The position numbers and the translations under genes were made by a program. The notes under the pieces are model-generated. The model was not told the DNA's origin. It was given only the letters and a program-made list of their open reading frames with translations, and searched no databases. DNA of 64,000 nt, taken from the NCBI GenBank assembly GCA_027624715.1, contig JAQBTV010000002.1, positions 186,636 through 250,635 of the forward strand, in the 5' to 3' direction. This DNA comes from Pseudomonadota bacterium. GTDB lineage: Bacteria > Pseudomonadota > Gammaproteobacteria > Burkholderiales > Eutrophovitaceae. Of the stretch, positions 1 through 8,723 are shown piece after piece (the first letter of the stretch is position 1; every line of letters starts with the position of its first letter).

Positions 1-18
1 GGTGTCGTCGTATTCTAG
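1..18 (+). CDS. Possible 3' end of upstream pntA part 1 gene (partial)
   Basis: Read in frame from base 1, the window opens with five codons (Gly-Val-Val-Val-Phe) and a TAG stop, 30 bases before the ATG of the transhydrogenase alpha-2 gene. In split transhydrogenase operons the soluble NAD-binding alpha-1 gene lies directly upstream, so this could be its last codons. A second frame also closes nearby (TAA at 20-22), so the assignment rests on position only. Confidence 0.25.
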   Translation, partial: GVVVF

Positions 19-48
19 TTAAAGTATTTTTTGATAGGGAGTCACCAG

Positions 49-366
49 ATGGAATTAATTAATCCGACCATTATCAATCTCATTATTTTTGTGCTTGCTA
101 TATATGTCGGATATCACGTGGTCTGGAATGTTACCTCAGCGCTCCATACTCCTTTGATGTCTGTTACTAATGCAATATCAGCCATCGTGATTGTCGGCGC
201 TATGTTGGCTGCAGCGATGACTGAAACATTGTTGGGGCAGGTAATGGGTGTGGCCGCAGTTGCTTTGGCTTCTGTTAACGTTGTTGGTGGATTTTTGGTC
301 ACGAAACGTATGCTCGAAATGTTCAAAAAGAAACCCAAGAAATCTGGTGGGGGGGCTGCAAAATGA
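49..366 (+). CDS. pntAB: NAD(P) transhydrogenase subunit alpha, part 2 (membrane part)
   Basis: This small membrane subunit of proton-translocating transhydrogenase forms part of the proton channel in the inner membrane, coupling proton flow to hydride transfer between NADH and NADP+. The 105-residue protein has three hydrophobic segments (about residues 8-27, 40-60 and 66-85) and a Lys/Gly-rich tail, as expected when the alpha subunit is split into two genes. An upstream in-frame TTG at 31 would add six residues, but the ATG at 49 has an AGGGA ribosome site (36-40) at good distance and matches the family N-terminus. It overlaps pntB by four bases (ATGA), indicating translational coupling. 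Confidence 0.9.
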   Translation: MELINPTIINLIIFVLAIYVGYHVVWNVTSALHTPLMSVTNAISAIVIVGAMLAAAMTETLLGQVMGVAAVALASVNVVGGFLVTKRMLEMFKKKPKKSGGGAAK

Positions 367-1784
367 GTATGAATATTGTCGTGCTTTTGTATTTACTTGC
401 ATCAGTTTGTTTTATTCAGGCGCTAAAAGGTTTATCTCACCCCAACACATCTCGACTGGGTAACGCATTCGGTATGGTTGGGATGGCGGTCGCAGTGGTG
501 ACCACGGTTGCGCTTATTGTTAAGTTGTCAGGTGAATTTGGGCCGGGTTTGGTTAATGTCTTTGGAGGTATGGTTGTTGGCGGTGGATTAGGTGCGTTTA
601 TGGCTAAACGTGTCGAAATGACTAAGATGCCAGAACTGGTGGCGTTCATGCACTCTATGATTGGTATGTCTGCTGTGCTCATTGCGGTCGCAGCAGTGGC
701 AGAACCTACGGCATTAGGTATTGAGCTAGTGAATGGGCTCATCCCAGTTGGCAATCGGTTCGAGCTCTTTGTCGGTACATTTATTGGTGCGATTACCTTT
801 TCTGGTTCGGTCATCGCGTTCGGAAAATTGTCTGGGATCTACAAGCTGCGAATTTTCCAAGGTGCGCCTATTGTCTTTAAAGGGCAGCACCTAATAAATC
901 TAGTGCTCGCGCTTTTGATGGTGATGTGCGGTGTATGGTTTTTCCTCACACAGGCTTGGGTACCTTTTATCATCATGATGGCGATTGCGTTCGTTCTTGG
1001 GGTGCTAATTATTATCCCCATCGGTGGGGCTGATATGCCGGTTGTCGTCTCAATGCTGAACAGTTATTCTGGTTGGGCTGCTGCGGGTATTGGCTTCTCA
1101 TTAAACAATTCAATGTTGATAATTGCTGGTTCATTGGTTGGATCTTCTGGTGCAATTCTCTCGTACATCATGTGTCGAGCCATGAATCGTTCATTTCTCA
1201 GTGTAATTCTTGGTGGCTTTGGTGCCGAAGAGGGTGTGCAAGCTGGGGCGGCAGAGGCACGGCCCGTTAAATCGGGTAGTGCGGATGATGTTGCATTTTT
1301 ATTGGGAAATTCAGATACCGTCGTCATCGTGCCTGGTTATGGGCTAGCGGTAGCTCGTGCGCAGCACACAGTAAAAGAGATGGCCGAAAAGTTGAGTGCT
1401 AAAGGTATTGAAGTTCGTTATGCGATACATCCAGTAGCAGGTCGAATGCCAGGGCATATGAACGTGTTGCTGGCCGAGGCGGAAGTGGATTATGACCAAG
1501 TATTTGAAATGGATGATATTAACAGTGACTTTGGTCAGACTGATGTAGTTTTCATTTTAGGAGCTAATGATGTGGTGAATCCTGCAGCTCGAACACCGGG
1601 TAGCGCGATTTATGGGATGCCAATTTTAGAAGTTTACAAAGCCCGCAATGTCATTGTGAATAAAAGATCAATGGCGGCCGGTTACGCAGGTCTGGATAAT
1701 GAATTGTTTTACATGGACAAGACTATGATGGTGTTTGGTGATGCTAAAAAGGTGGTGGAGGATATCGTCAAGGCATTAGATTAG
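363..1784 (+). CDS. pntB: NAD(P) transhydrogenase subunit beta
   Basis: PntB supplies the remaining membrane helices and the cytoplasmic NADP(H)-binding domain of transhydrogenase, which makes NADPH from NADH using the proton motive force. The first ~290 residues are hydrophobic with many predicted helices; the C-terminal ~180 residues hold the NADP-binding fold with the glycine-rich [10 protein letters not shown] motif near residue 325 and a later [10 protein letters not shown] segment. Length (473) is usual for the family. The start overlaps the end of the alpha-2 gene. No terminator is visible before the next gene 27 bases downstream, so co-transcription with the flavin reductase gene is possible. 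Confidence 0.96.
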   Translation: MSMNIVVLLYLLASVCFIQALKGLSHPNTSRLGNAFGMVGMAVAVVTTVALIVKLSGEFGPGLVNVFGGMVVGGGLGAFMAKRVEMTKMPELVAFMHSMIGMSAVLIAVAAVAEPTALGIELVNGLIPVGNRFELFVGTFIGAITFSGSVIAFGKLSGIYKLRIFQGAPIVFKGQHLINLVLALLMVMCGVWFFLTQAWVPFIIMMAIAFVLGVLIIIPIGGADMPVVVSMLNSYSGWAAAGIGFSLNNSMLIIAGSLVGSSGAILSYIMCRAMNRSFLSVILGGFGAEEGVQAGAAEARPVKSGSADDVAFLLGNSDTVVIVPGYGLAVARAQHTVKEMAEKLSAKGIEVRYAIHPVAGRMPGHMNVLLAEAEVDYDQVFEMDDINSDFGQTDVVFILGANDVVNPAARTPGSAIYGMPILEVYKARNVIVNKRSMAAGYAGLDNELFYMDKTMMVFGDAKKVVEDIVKALD

Positions 1785-1811
1785 ATTTTTTTTGCCCCAG
1801 GAAAATCGCAC

Positions 1812-2483
1812 ATGTTCTACGAAACTAATGTAAATAATCACGGCCTCGAGCATGACCCGTTCAAGGCCTTAGTGGCGCCTCGACCGATTGGCTGGGTATC
1901 TACCCTATCCAAAAGCAACGTAATCAATCTTGCGCCTTACAGTTTTTTCAATGCGGTAAGTGATGCGCCCCCGATGGTGATGATTTCCTCTAATCAACGT
2001 AAAGATACGTTGACTAATATCGAAGAAACCGGAGAGTTTGTGTGTTCGCTGGCGACTTATCGTTTACGTGACGCTATGAACATGAGCTCTGCCATGGTTG
2101 ATAACAGTGTCAGTGAGTTTGACTTGGCGACACTTGCCTGGGCAGACTCACGGTTGGTGGCTCCACCAAGGGTAGCTGATAGTCCAGCGGCGTTTGAGTG
2201 TAAGCTTTGGAAAGTGATTCCAATTCCAAAAGGGCCTGGTGATGATGGGGCATCTAAACATAATCTAATCCTAGGTTTTGTCGCCGGGGTATACATCAAT
2301 GATGAGTATCTATCTGGTGGATTATTTGATACCGCGAGGGCGGGATTGATTGCGCGAATGGGCTACATGGACTACTGCCACGTTACCCCAGAAAACACCT
2401 TTTCACTTAATAGACCCAAAGTGAGTGAAGATGGCCGAAGTGCCTACCTAAAACCAGGGGCGTGGGATGGTAAGTACTCTTAG
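1812..2483 (+). CDS. Flavin reductase-like (FMN-binding split barrel) protein
   Basis: A 223-residue protein of the DIM6/NTAB flavin reductase-like family, which bind FMN in a split barrel and serve as reductase partners or as small oxidoreductases. The N-terminal PRPIGWVSTLS and the following NLAPYSFFNAVSDAPP are the family's flavin-contacting segments (residues ~24-55). The substrate cannot be read from sequence. It follows pntB by 27 bases. Its stop (TAG 2481-2483) overlaps the stop of the convergent nucleotidyltransferase gene by four bases, and no terminator separates them. Confidence 0.85.
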   Translation: MFYETNVNNHGLEHDPFKALVAPRPIGWVSTLSKSNVINLAPYSFFNAVSDAPPMVMISSNQRKDTLTNIEETGEFVCSLATYRLRDAMNMSSAMVDNSVSEFDLATLAWADSRLVAPPRVADSPAAFECKLWKVIPIPKGPGDDGASKHNLILGFVAGVYINDEYLSGGLFDTARAGLIARMGYMDYCHVTPENTFSLNRPKVSEDGRSAYLKPGAWDGKYS

Positions 2484-3073
2484 TTGTTTTGGGAGCTAAT
2501 TGCTTTTAAGTCCTCTTGCGTGTCGATATCTTTAATAATACCTTCGTCCTTAACAGGAATGAAATGGGTATCGCTGATGTGGCGTTTGATGATTTCGCGC
2601 GCTCCTTCGTCTCCTTGTAGTGCTATCAATTCATCCCGTAGCTCAAAGCGTAAGCCTACTGGGTTTCCTGGTTTTCCATGAAATGTTGGGCGAAACACTA
2701 ATTTGCGGATTCCTGGGTCTGACGTGGCTTTAGTGATTTTTTTTATTGTTTCAGGATCTATTGATGGCATGTCGCCTAAGGCGATAATCCAGCCGTCTGA
2801 GTCAAGACTATTTTGAATGCCAGTTAATAGACTCCGAGCCATACCCAAATGTGCATCCTGGCAGATGAGGAATGGAATTTTCTCTTGCTCAAAGATGGTT
2901 TTTAACATCTTGTCATCATGTCGAATGACTGCAATAGAGTTGTCGTGAGCTGCCTTAAGTGCTCTCCATGAGGCTACGGCTATAGGTAATCCTGATGGCA
3001 GTGTTGCAATTAATTTTTGAGAGCCAAATCTTCTACTTAAGCCTGCTGCGAGAAGTATTCCAGTAATCATCAT
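2480..3073 (-). CDS. MobA/MocA-like nucleotidyltransferase
   Basis: This 197-residue protein belongs to the MobA-like NTP-transferase family, which includes molybdenum cofactor cytidylyl- and guanylyltransferases. Visible signatures are the N-terminal nucleotide-binding LLAAGLSRRFGSQK (residues 7-20), the metal-binding GDMP (100-103) and HGKPGNPVG (132-140), which is closest to MocA-type cytidylyltransferases. A role in maturing a molybdenum hydroxylase is inferred; no such enzyme lies in the window. It is the last gene of a minus-strand run with amidase and tsaE (5-base gap to the amidase gene) and overlaps the convergent flavin reductase gene by four bases. Confidence 0.82.
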   Translation of the reverse strand: MMITGILLAAGLSRRFGSQKLIATLPSGLPIAVASWRALKAAHDNSIAVIRHDDKMLKTIFEQEKIPFLICQDAHLGMARSLLTGIQNSLDSDGWIIALGDMPSIDPETIKKITKATSDPGIRKLVFRPTFHGKPGNPVGLRFELRDELIALQGDEGAREIIKRHISDTHFIPVKDEGIIKDIDTQEDLKAISSQNN

Positions 3074-3078
3074 TTTTT

Positions 3079-4332
3079 TTATGGATTTTTAGTGTTTGAT
3101 ATTTTGAAGCCTAGTTCGCCCGGCTTTGTATTTTCTAAAAAATCTTTAATACCTAGTAGGATAGCTAAGGCCAAACGGTCTTGATACTCATCCGTATTGA
3201 GTTGCTTCTCTTCTTCGCTGTTGCTTAAAAATGCAGTTTCGACAAGGATTGAACACACATCGATCGATTTCAGCACAGCAAAATTAGCTTTTTCAACCTT
3301 CTTTTTATGTAGATTGTTCACTTTTCCGATACGTTGAAGTACGCTCGTACCAAGTCGCTCACTCATTGAAAAATTTTCTCTTTGTCCCAGATTTAATATC
3401 AAATCTTTGATATTTTTGTCCCGACTGTTGATATGTGGATCATACAAAAGATCCATCTCATTCTCTCTCTCTGCGATAAGCTCAGCGTAACGCGAGCTTG
3501 CGACTTCATCTTTGCGAGGAAGTATAAACACTGAGGACCCATTGGCCTTTCTGTTTAATGCGGCATCGGCATGAATGGAGATAAAGATAGTTGGTGGTTG
3601 ATGTTTTCTTATTTTTTTGATTCGCTGAGAAAGATTGACGTAGACGTCCTTATCTCGAGTTAATACCGCTTTCATGATTTCTTCTTTATCAATAAGTTTT
3701 TTCAATTTATTGGCGATGGATAGATTTACACTCTTTTCTGTTGTTCCTGCACGGCCGACTGCGCCTGGATCTTTACCACCATGACCTGGGTCAATGGCAA
3801 TTAAATACTTCTCCACTTCAATTATTTTATTTTTATTTTTATTTGGTAGGGCTCCGGCTTGATAGGAGTTATCAATAGATTCGGAGATTTCACTTTGTGA
3901 TTCAAATTGTGGTTCGCTTTGTAATTCATTTTTTGAGGCGATTAATGTAATACTTTCATTAGTTCCGATAACGCGGGTATGCGTACCTTGCGTGAATTCG
4001 AAAACGATACGCACAACATTAGGGTTATTTTTTGCAATAACAGCTTTTATTACAAGTCCTGACTGTTTGTTGATACTCTCAATGAGAGCAATTAGTTTTT
4101 TGTCAATGCTCTTGACCGCTATGTCGTAATAGATGCGATACGGATTTTGAATTTGATTATGCTTATAATTAATTCTCTGGGAGAATTTGATCTCAATGGA
4201 AGTTTGATTTTTTATAATTTGATAGTTCGTAGACTCAACGTAATTTCCTGATTCGTCTGCTGACAGTGCGGAGCTAATCAGGGTGTTGCATATTAAGACT
4301 GATGTCAGTAGTTGAATTAACGTATGACGCAT
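3079..4332 (-). CDS. amiC: N-acetylmuramoyl-L-alanine amidase (AmiC type)
   Basis: A periplasmic zinc amidase that cleaves the MurNAc-L-Ala bond of peptidoglycan, mainly in daughter-cell separation. It has a signal peptide (residues ~1-25, ending near SALSA), an N-terminal AMIN domain (~30-135), a Ser/Glu/Lys-rich linker (~137-175) and an amidase_3 domain with zinc ligands H184 in DPGHGGKDPG, E199, H254 in SIHADAA, and catalytic E365 in VETAFLSN. An upstream in-frame start at 4353 is possible, but ATG 4332 makes a one-base TAATG junction with the tsaE stop and begins directly with the signal peptide. The tsaE-amiC order is common in proteobacteria. Confidence 0.92.
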   Translation of the reverse strand: MRHTLIQLLTSVLICNTLISSALSADESGNYVESTNYQIIKNQTSIEIKFSQRINYKHNQIQNPYRIYYDIAVKSIDKKLIALIESINKQSGLVIKAVIAKNNPNVVRIVFEFTQGTHTRVIGTNESITLIASKNELQSEPQFESQSEISESIDNSYQAGALPNKNKNKIIEVEKYLIAIDPGHGGKDPGAVGRAGTTEKSVNLSIANKLKKLIDKEEIMKAVLTRDKDVYVNLSQRIKKIRKHQPPTIFISIHADAALNRKANGSSVFILPRKDEVASSRYAELIAERENEMDLLYDPHINSRDKNIKDLILNLGQRENFSMSERLGTSVLQRIGKVNNLHKKKVEKANFAVLKSIDVCSILVETAFLSNSEEEKQLNTDEYQDRLALAILLGIKDFLENTKPGELGFKISNTKNP

Positions 4333-4784
4333 TACAGTAGGCCCTTTAAGCACTGTTTCCCAAGCTCGCTTGCTGTGGTTACAGAAATATTTCTGGAGTC
4401 TGAGTTAAAGATAATTGATATCATAATATCTGGGACACGCAGAACGCTTCCGGCATTTTCCAACCACTCGACAAGACATATGTTTGAATCTGTAAATACC
4501 TCTCTAAAACCCGCCTCAATGATTTCCATTGGATTTGTGATTCGATAAAAGTCAAAGTGATAGATTGTTGAGGACTCTAAGTTGTAAATTTCCACGAGCG
4601 GGTACGTTGGGCTTTTAACCCGACCCGTATGCCCGAATCCCCTAAGAATTCCTCGACAAAGGCAGGTTTTTCCAGCTCCCAAGGTTCCTCTAAGGGCAAT
4701 AAATACACCTGGCCTTAGACTTTTGGCGATTTCCTCACCAAATGATACGGTCTCCTTTTCGCCATTTAGTGTTTGAGTGAGCAT
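4332..4784 (-). CDS. tsaE: tRNA threonylcarbamoyladenosine biosynthesis ATPase TsaE
   Basis: TsaE is the small ATPase that works with TsaB and TsaD to make the t6A modification at position 37 of ANN-decoding tRNAs. The Walker A motif GTLGAGKT is at residues 33-40, followed by the family segments VKSPTYPLVEIY (~56-67), HFDFYRI (~75-81) and the EW (W)-type LVEWLENAG (~104-112). Length (150) is typical. Its stop overlaps the amidase start by one base, so the two are probably coupled. The next gene upstream, a LysR regulator on the same strand, is only three bases away. Confidence 0.95.
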   Translation of the reverse strand: MLTQTLNGEKETVSFGEEIAKSLRPGVFIALRGTLGAGKTCLCRGILRGFGHTGRVKSPTYPLVEIYNLESSTIYHFDFYRITNPMEIIEAGFREVFTDSNICLVEWLENAGSVLRVPDIMISIIFNSDSRNISVTTASELGKQCLKGLL

Positions 4785-4787
4785 GTT

Positions 4788-5687
4788 TCAGCCTTTTACG
4801 TATGTTTTCATGGAATTTCTGGTGACCTCTAAAAATCTATTAAGACTTGGTAGTTGGTTCGATTCCTTCCAGGCTAGATGAATCTCAATTATGGGAGTAA
4901 CTTCTTTAATAGCTTTATAGACAACACCCTTTCGCCGGAGATTCTGTATCGATTCAGGTATTAGAGAAACCCCCATCTCCGCCGATACTAAACTGACAAT
5001 TGTTTGCATCTGGATCGCCTCTTGAGCGATGCGAGGTCGAACCTCGAATTTTTCACAGAATCTTATGATGCCGTCATACAGTCCTGGGGCGTGTTGTCTT
5101 GGAGTCATGATGAAAGGGGAGGATGCTAATGATTTAATAGAGATGGCGCTTCTCGTTTTTGCCTGAGGATGATTGGATGGTAATACAGCAATTAGTCTCT
5201 CCTTAGCGATTAGGAATGATGTGATGCCTTCAATGTTTACTGGGGATAAAATAAATCCAATATCGATTACCCCGCTAGCCAGATCTGTAAGTTGAGTATC
5301 AGTGGTCGCTTCTCGTAAGCCTAAAGATACAGATGGGTATTTTTTTTGGAATTCACGAAGAACATGGGGCAGTACATTGTAGTCGGCGACACTTATGAAG
5401 CCTATTGTGAGATTGCCGGTTTCGCCTCGACCAGCTTGCTGTGCTGAGGTTTTAGCTCGATTGACGCGAGAGATTATATCTTTGGCTTCTTCAAGGAAGG
5501 CGCTCCCTGCTTGCGTGAGTGATACGCTTCTTTTAGTGCGATAGAGAAGCTCCACTCCAACCTCTCGTTCCAGGTCGCGGATTTGCATCGACAGCGGAGG
5601 TTGGGAAATGTTTAACTTGGATGCCGCACGACCAAAGTGTAGTTCGCTAGCTACCATAACAAAGTATCTAAGATGTCTAAGCTCCAT
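4788..5687 (-). CDS. LysR-family transcriptional regulator
   Basis: A 299-residue LysR-type regulator. Residues 1-60 form the winged helix-turn-helix (RYFVMVASELHFGRAASKLN, then SQPPLSMQIRDLE), followed by a linker helix and a periplasmic-binding-like effector domain (from NLTIGFISVADYNVL, about residue 93). The SQPPLS pattern resembles the CatR/BenM/CynR group, which sense aromatic or other small carbon compounds; the effector here is unknown. It diverges from ilvD across 223 bases holding an AT-rich stretch and a 14-base perfect palindrome, so control of ilvD, itself or both is plausible. It is three bases upstream of tsaE, which is probably fortuitous. Confidence 0.88.
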   Translation of the reverse strand: MELRHLRYFVMVASELHFGRAASKLNISQPPLSMQIRDLEREVGVELLYRTKRSVSLTQAGSAFLEEAKDIISRVNRAKTSAQQAGRGETGNLTIGFISVADYNVLPHVLREFQKKYPSVSLGLREATTDTQLTDLASGVIDIGFILSPVNIEGITSFLIAKERLIAVLPSNHPQAKTRSAISIKSLASSPFIMTPRQHAPGLYDGIIRFCEKFEVRPRIAQEAIQMQTIVSLVSAEMGVSLIPESIQNLRRKGVVYKAIKEVTPIIEIHLAWKESNQLPSLNRFLEVTRNSMKTYVKG

Positions 5688-5794
5688 TAATATATATTAT
5701 ATATTAAAACTATATAAATAATATATTGGACCATTATTTTTGGAGGATGGATAATTTGTTCATTAGCTACAACTTCGAGAGATTTTAAAAATAG

Positions 5795-5818
5795 TAAGAT
5801 TAATCTTAGTGTGCTAAG
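5795..5818. promoter_or_regulatory. Candidate operator between LysR gene and ilvD
   Basis: A perfect 14-base palindrome, TAAGATTAATCTTA (5795-5808), overlaps a second inverted repeat, CTTAG-TGTG-CTAAG (5805-5818), in the divergent lysR/ilvD spacer. LysR proteins usually bind inverted repeats of the T-N11-A type beside the gene they control, so this is a reasonable but unproven binding site. Confidence 0.4.
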
Positions 5819-5910
5819 TGTGTGGCCAATGAAAGTCTATTAGTGCTTTAAGTTCATTACACTAAGGTTCTGGATGTTTATTAATTTTAAATATGTAGGG
5901 GAGCATAAAA

Positions 5911-7593
5911 ATGGCTGATAACTGGCGCAGTAAATTGATCACAGGTGGCGATGTTCGAGCCCCAAATCGCGCAATGTTAAGAGCGGTGGATTTCGGAGAT
6001 GATGATTTCCAAAAGCCAATTATTGGCGTTGCGAATGGACACTCAAACATGAATCCGTGTAATGCGGGTATTCAACCTTTGGTTGATCGTGCGATGGATG
6101 CTATTCGGGAAGCCGGTGGTATGCCTCAAGTCTTCGGGGTCCCGACCGTTACTGACGGTATTGGTATGGGAACCGACGGAATGAAATATTCGTTAGTATC
6201 TCGAGAGGTTATCGCAGATGCCATTGAGACTTCAGTCAATGGGCAAATGATGGATGGCGTTTTGGTCGTAGGCGCCTGTGATAAAAATATGCCTGCTGGT
6301 ATGATGGCAATCGCAAGAATGAATGTTCCCGCTATTTATGTGTATGGAGGGACCATCAAGCCGGGTAATTGGAAAGGCGAGGACTTAACTATCGCGAGTG
6401 CCTATGAGGCTGTCGGTGCTTATAGCGCAGGGAAAATATCTAAAGAAGATTTCGTTGGCATAGAAAAAAATGCATGTCCGACGTTTGGAGCATGTGGTGG
6501 TATGTTTACTGCTAACACCATGTCGTCTTCTTTCGAGGCTCTGGGTATGAGCTTGATGGGTTCCTCGGTTATGGCTGCAGTTGATCCTGAAAAGGCAGAT
6601 TCAGCAGGAGAGTCTGGTCGAGTATTGGCTAACGCTATTAAAAATAATATTCGTCCAAGGGATATCATTACGAAAAAGTCGATTGAGAACGTTGTGTCCT
6701 TGATTATGGCAACGGGTGGCTCCACAAACGCTGTTCTACATTATTTAGCGATTGCTTCAGCGGCCGATGTTGAGTGGACGATCGACGATTTTGAGCGTAT
6801 TCGTCAAAAAACTCCTGTTTTTTGTGACCTCAAACCATCGGGAAAATATGTTGGTGTTGATCTGCATAGAGCAGGTGGTGTGCCTCAGGTGCTGAAAATG
6901 CTTCTGGTCAATGGACTGCTCCATGGAGATTGCATGACGATCACGGGTCGAACCATCGCAGAGGAATTGGAGCATATTCCAAGTAAACCGTCTCCTGACC
7001 AGGATGTAATAAGACCATTTGATAAGCCTCTATACAAGCAGGGCCATTTGGCTATTCTCAAGGGGAATTTAGCCACTGAGGGGTGTGTTGCGAAAATCAC
7101 AGGCCTTAAGAACCCTGTGATTACAGGGCCTGCTCGAGTCTTTGATTCCGAGAAGCAGACCATGGGAGCTATCATGGGTGGTAAGATTAAAGCTGGAGAT
7201 GTGGTTGTTATTCGCTATGAAGGGCCAAAAGGGGGTCCAGGGATGCAAGAGATGCTCGCACCTACTTCCGCATTGATCGGTGCGGGACTAGGTGAGTCCG
7301 TCGGACTTTTGACGGATGGGCGATTCTCAGGAGCCACTTGGGGGATGGTAGTAGGACATGTTGCGCCTGAGGCGTTTGTGGGCGGTACGATCGCTTTAGT
7401 CGAAGAAGGTGATGAGATAACGATCGATGCGCGTAAATTATTGATTGAGGTGAATGTGTCTGATGAAGAATTGGCGAAACGTCGAGCTAATTGGAAGCAG
7501 CCTGAGCCTAGATTTAAGCGTGGATTACTTGCGAAGTATGCCTACCTGGTATCGACCGCTTCAAAAGGTGCTGTCACCGATAATTTTGACTAA
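5911..7593 (+). CDS. ilvD: Dihydroxy-acid dehydratase
   Basis: IlvD dehydrates 2,3-dihydroxy-isovalerate and 2,3-dihydroxy-3-methylvalerate to the keto acids used for valine, leucine, isoleucine and pantothenate. The 560-residue protein has the iron-sulfur cysteines C50 (NPCNAG), C123 (GACDKN) and C195 (TFGACGG), the three-cysteine set associated with the [2Fe-2S] form of the enzyme. The ATG at 5911 is preceded by GGGGAG (5898-5903). It sits alone between a divergent regulator and a strong terminator at 7611-7642, so it is probably monocistronic. ilvE lies far away at 49-50 kb. Confidence 0.96.
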   Translation: MADNWRSKLITGGDVRAPNRAMLRAVDFGDDDFQKPIIGVANGHSNMNPCNAGIQPLVDRAMDAIREAGGMPQVFGVPTVTDGIGMGTDGMKYSLVSREVIADAIETSVNGQMMDGVLVVGACDKNMPAGMMAIARMNVPAIYVYGGTIKPGNWKGEDLTIASAYEAVGAYSAGKISKEDFVGIEKNACPTFGACGGMFTANTMSSSFEALGMSLMGSSVMAAVDPEKADSAGESGRVLANAIKNNIRPRDIITKKSIENVVSLIMATGGSTNAVLHYLAIASAADVEWTIDDFERIRQKTPVFCDLKPSGKYVGVDLHRAGGVPQVLKMLLVNGLLHGDCMTITGRTIAEELEHIPSKPSPDQDVIRPFDKPLYKQGHLAILKGNLATEGCVAKITGLKNPVITGPARVFDSEKQTMGAIMGGKIKAGDVVVIRYEGPKGGPGMQEMLAPTSALIGAGLGESVGLLTDGRFSGATWGMVVGHVAPEAFVGGTIALVEEGDEITIDARKLLIEVNVSDEELAKRRANWKQPEPRFKRGLLAKYAYLVSTASKGAVTDNFD

Positions 7594-7610
7594 TAACAAT
7601 TAACTAGTGT

Positions 7611-7642
7611 AAAAAAACCGCCTCTTTGTGGGTGGTTTTTTT
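7611..7642. terminator. Bidirectional intrinsic terminator after ilvD
   Basis: The left arm AAAAAAACCGCC (7611-7622) pairs with GGTGGTTTTTTT (7631-7642) across an 8-base loop, with one G-T wobble. A and T tracts on both sides let it act in both directions: it ends ilvD on the plus strand and the DUF465 gene on the minus strand. The stop codon of the DUF465 gene (7641-7643) lies in the T tract. Confidence 0.85.
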
Positions 7643-7853
7643 ACGCCAGTATGTCTGGGATCTGCGCTTTTTGAAGTTGGGTGATCTGATCTCTTAGTAA
7701 CAGTTTGCGTTTCTTTAGTCTATGTATTTGTAATTCGTTGAGTGCGTAGGATGCGCTAAGTGCCGTAACTGCCTCGTCAAGATCGCGATGTTCTTCTGTT
7801 AGGGCGGCAATGCGATTTTTTATTATTGAGGTTGAGTTAAATATTTCTGCCAT
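7641..7853 (-). CDS. DUF465 (YdcH-like) small helical protein
   Basis: A 70-residue, highly charged, alpha-helical protein. The segment EHRDLDEAVTAL (~20-31) and the basic C-terminal LKKRKLLLRDQITQL (~46-60) match the DUF465/YdcH family of small coiled-coil-like proteins whose function is unknown. The start is ATG at 7853. It follows the RraA-like gene by 14 bases on the same strand and is likely co-transcribed with it; the bidirectional terminator shared with ilvD overlaps its stop codon. Confidence 0.75.
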   Translation of the reverse strand: MAEIFNSTSIIKNRIAALTEEHRDLDEAVTALSASYALNELQIHRLKKRKLLLRDQITQLQKAQIPDILA

Positions 7854-7867
7854 ATCGAGTTTAGTAA

Positions 7868-8602
7868 TCAGTAGCGGTTATAGATCTCAATTGCTTTTAA
7901 AATGGATTTTTCGCGCTTAATAATAGGCATCATTTTAGATTCTTTTTGATTGTACTCAGTGAGTAGTTTGAGGACGTCTTCGGCTACCTCGTGGGGAATG
8001 ACAATTACGCCATCAGGGTCGCCCACTATAAAATCTCCTGGGTTTACCAAAACTCCTCCGCACATCACTGCAATTTGTTTAGCAACAGGGACCATGCGTC
8101 CAACAGAGGTGGCGGGACTTATCCTCCTAGTAAAGACTGGGAATTGGATTTCTTTAATGGCTGTAATGTCTCTCGTAGCGCCATCAATGACGATACCTTC
8201 TAGCCCTCTAATTTGTGCAGTTGTTGCCATCAAATTCCCAATTGCAGCAATATCAAGCCCTTCTTCCATGACGTAGACTAATATGCTCCCGGGCTCCGCA
8301 GAATCTAGAATTTGCAAATGATAGGGCGGAACTTCGCTGTAAACATTATCACCGGGTTCTATTCGTGTCATAAGTACGGTGGCTGCCTTTCCCACGATCT
8401 TGACGTCGAATAGAGGTTTCATATCCGCACTCATCCAGCCGCGATGTCCTGTAACAGTTTCCACTGCATCCGCAATGTTACCGGTGCTGTTTTCTGAGGT
8501 TCTCAGTTGCGTAATGATCTCTGTATCCGTGAGCGCAAGCGCCGACGCGACGTGTATGAATAAACCGCCAAAAAAGATTGATATAACCCGACTTAGAGCC
8601 AT
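7868..8602 (-). CDS. Exported RraA-family (aldolase-like) protein
   Basis: Residues ~25-244 match the RraA / 4-hydroxy-4-methyl-2-oxoglutarate aldolase fold, with the conserved GIVIDGATRD segment including R144 and D145, the Arg-Asp pair used by HMG/CHA aldolases, and the later VNPGDFIVGDPDGVIVIP. Unlike ordinary cytoplasmic members, the protein starts with a hydrophobic stretch (SRVISIFFGGLFIHVASALA) ending in a plausible signal-peptidase site after A23. No alternative start exists between ATG 8602 and the core domain, and a GGAGGAA ribosome site precedes this ATG, so the leader seems real. Export to the periplasm is inferred; the substrate is unknown. Confidence 0.75.
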   Translation of the reverse strand: MALSRVISIFFGGLFIHVASALALTDTEIITQLRTSENSTGNIADAVETVTGHRGWMSADMKPLFDVKIVGKAATVLMTRIEPGDNVYSEVPPYHLQILDSAEPGSILVYVMEEGLDIAAIGNLMATTAQIRGLEGIVIDGATRDITAIKEIQFPVFTRRISPATSVGRMVPVAKQIAVMCGGVLVNPGDFIVGDPDGVIVIPHEVAEDVLKLLTEYNQKESKMMPIIKREKSILKAIEIYNRY

Positions 8603-8688
8603 GTCACTATTCCTCCAACGCGTTTAATTCAAAATCTGATGCAAGCCTGCTAAGAATACAGCAAAAATTGTTCATTAATGCCCGCTTG

Positions 8689-8723
8689 ATTAAAGAAAAA
8701 AAAGCCCCCAGGAGATGGGGGCT
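8689..8723 (-). terminator. Orphan intrinsic terminator (leftward)
   Basis: On the minus strand, AGCCCCC (8717-8723) pairs with GGGGGCT (8703-8709) over a 7-base loop and is followed by a run of T's (complement of 8691-8703). It is a strong factor-independent terminator, but no minus-strand gene lies just upstream: it sits about 85 bases before the start of the RraA-like gene. It may end a small RNA or attenuate the leader of that gene. Confidence 0.7.

Noticed and set aside
437-814. A 125-codon minus-strand frame inside pntB
   Set aside because: A shadow of a strongly conserved gene on the other strand; its Pro/Thr/Ile-rich content reflects the complement of hydrophobic codons.
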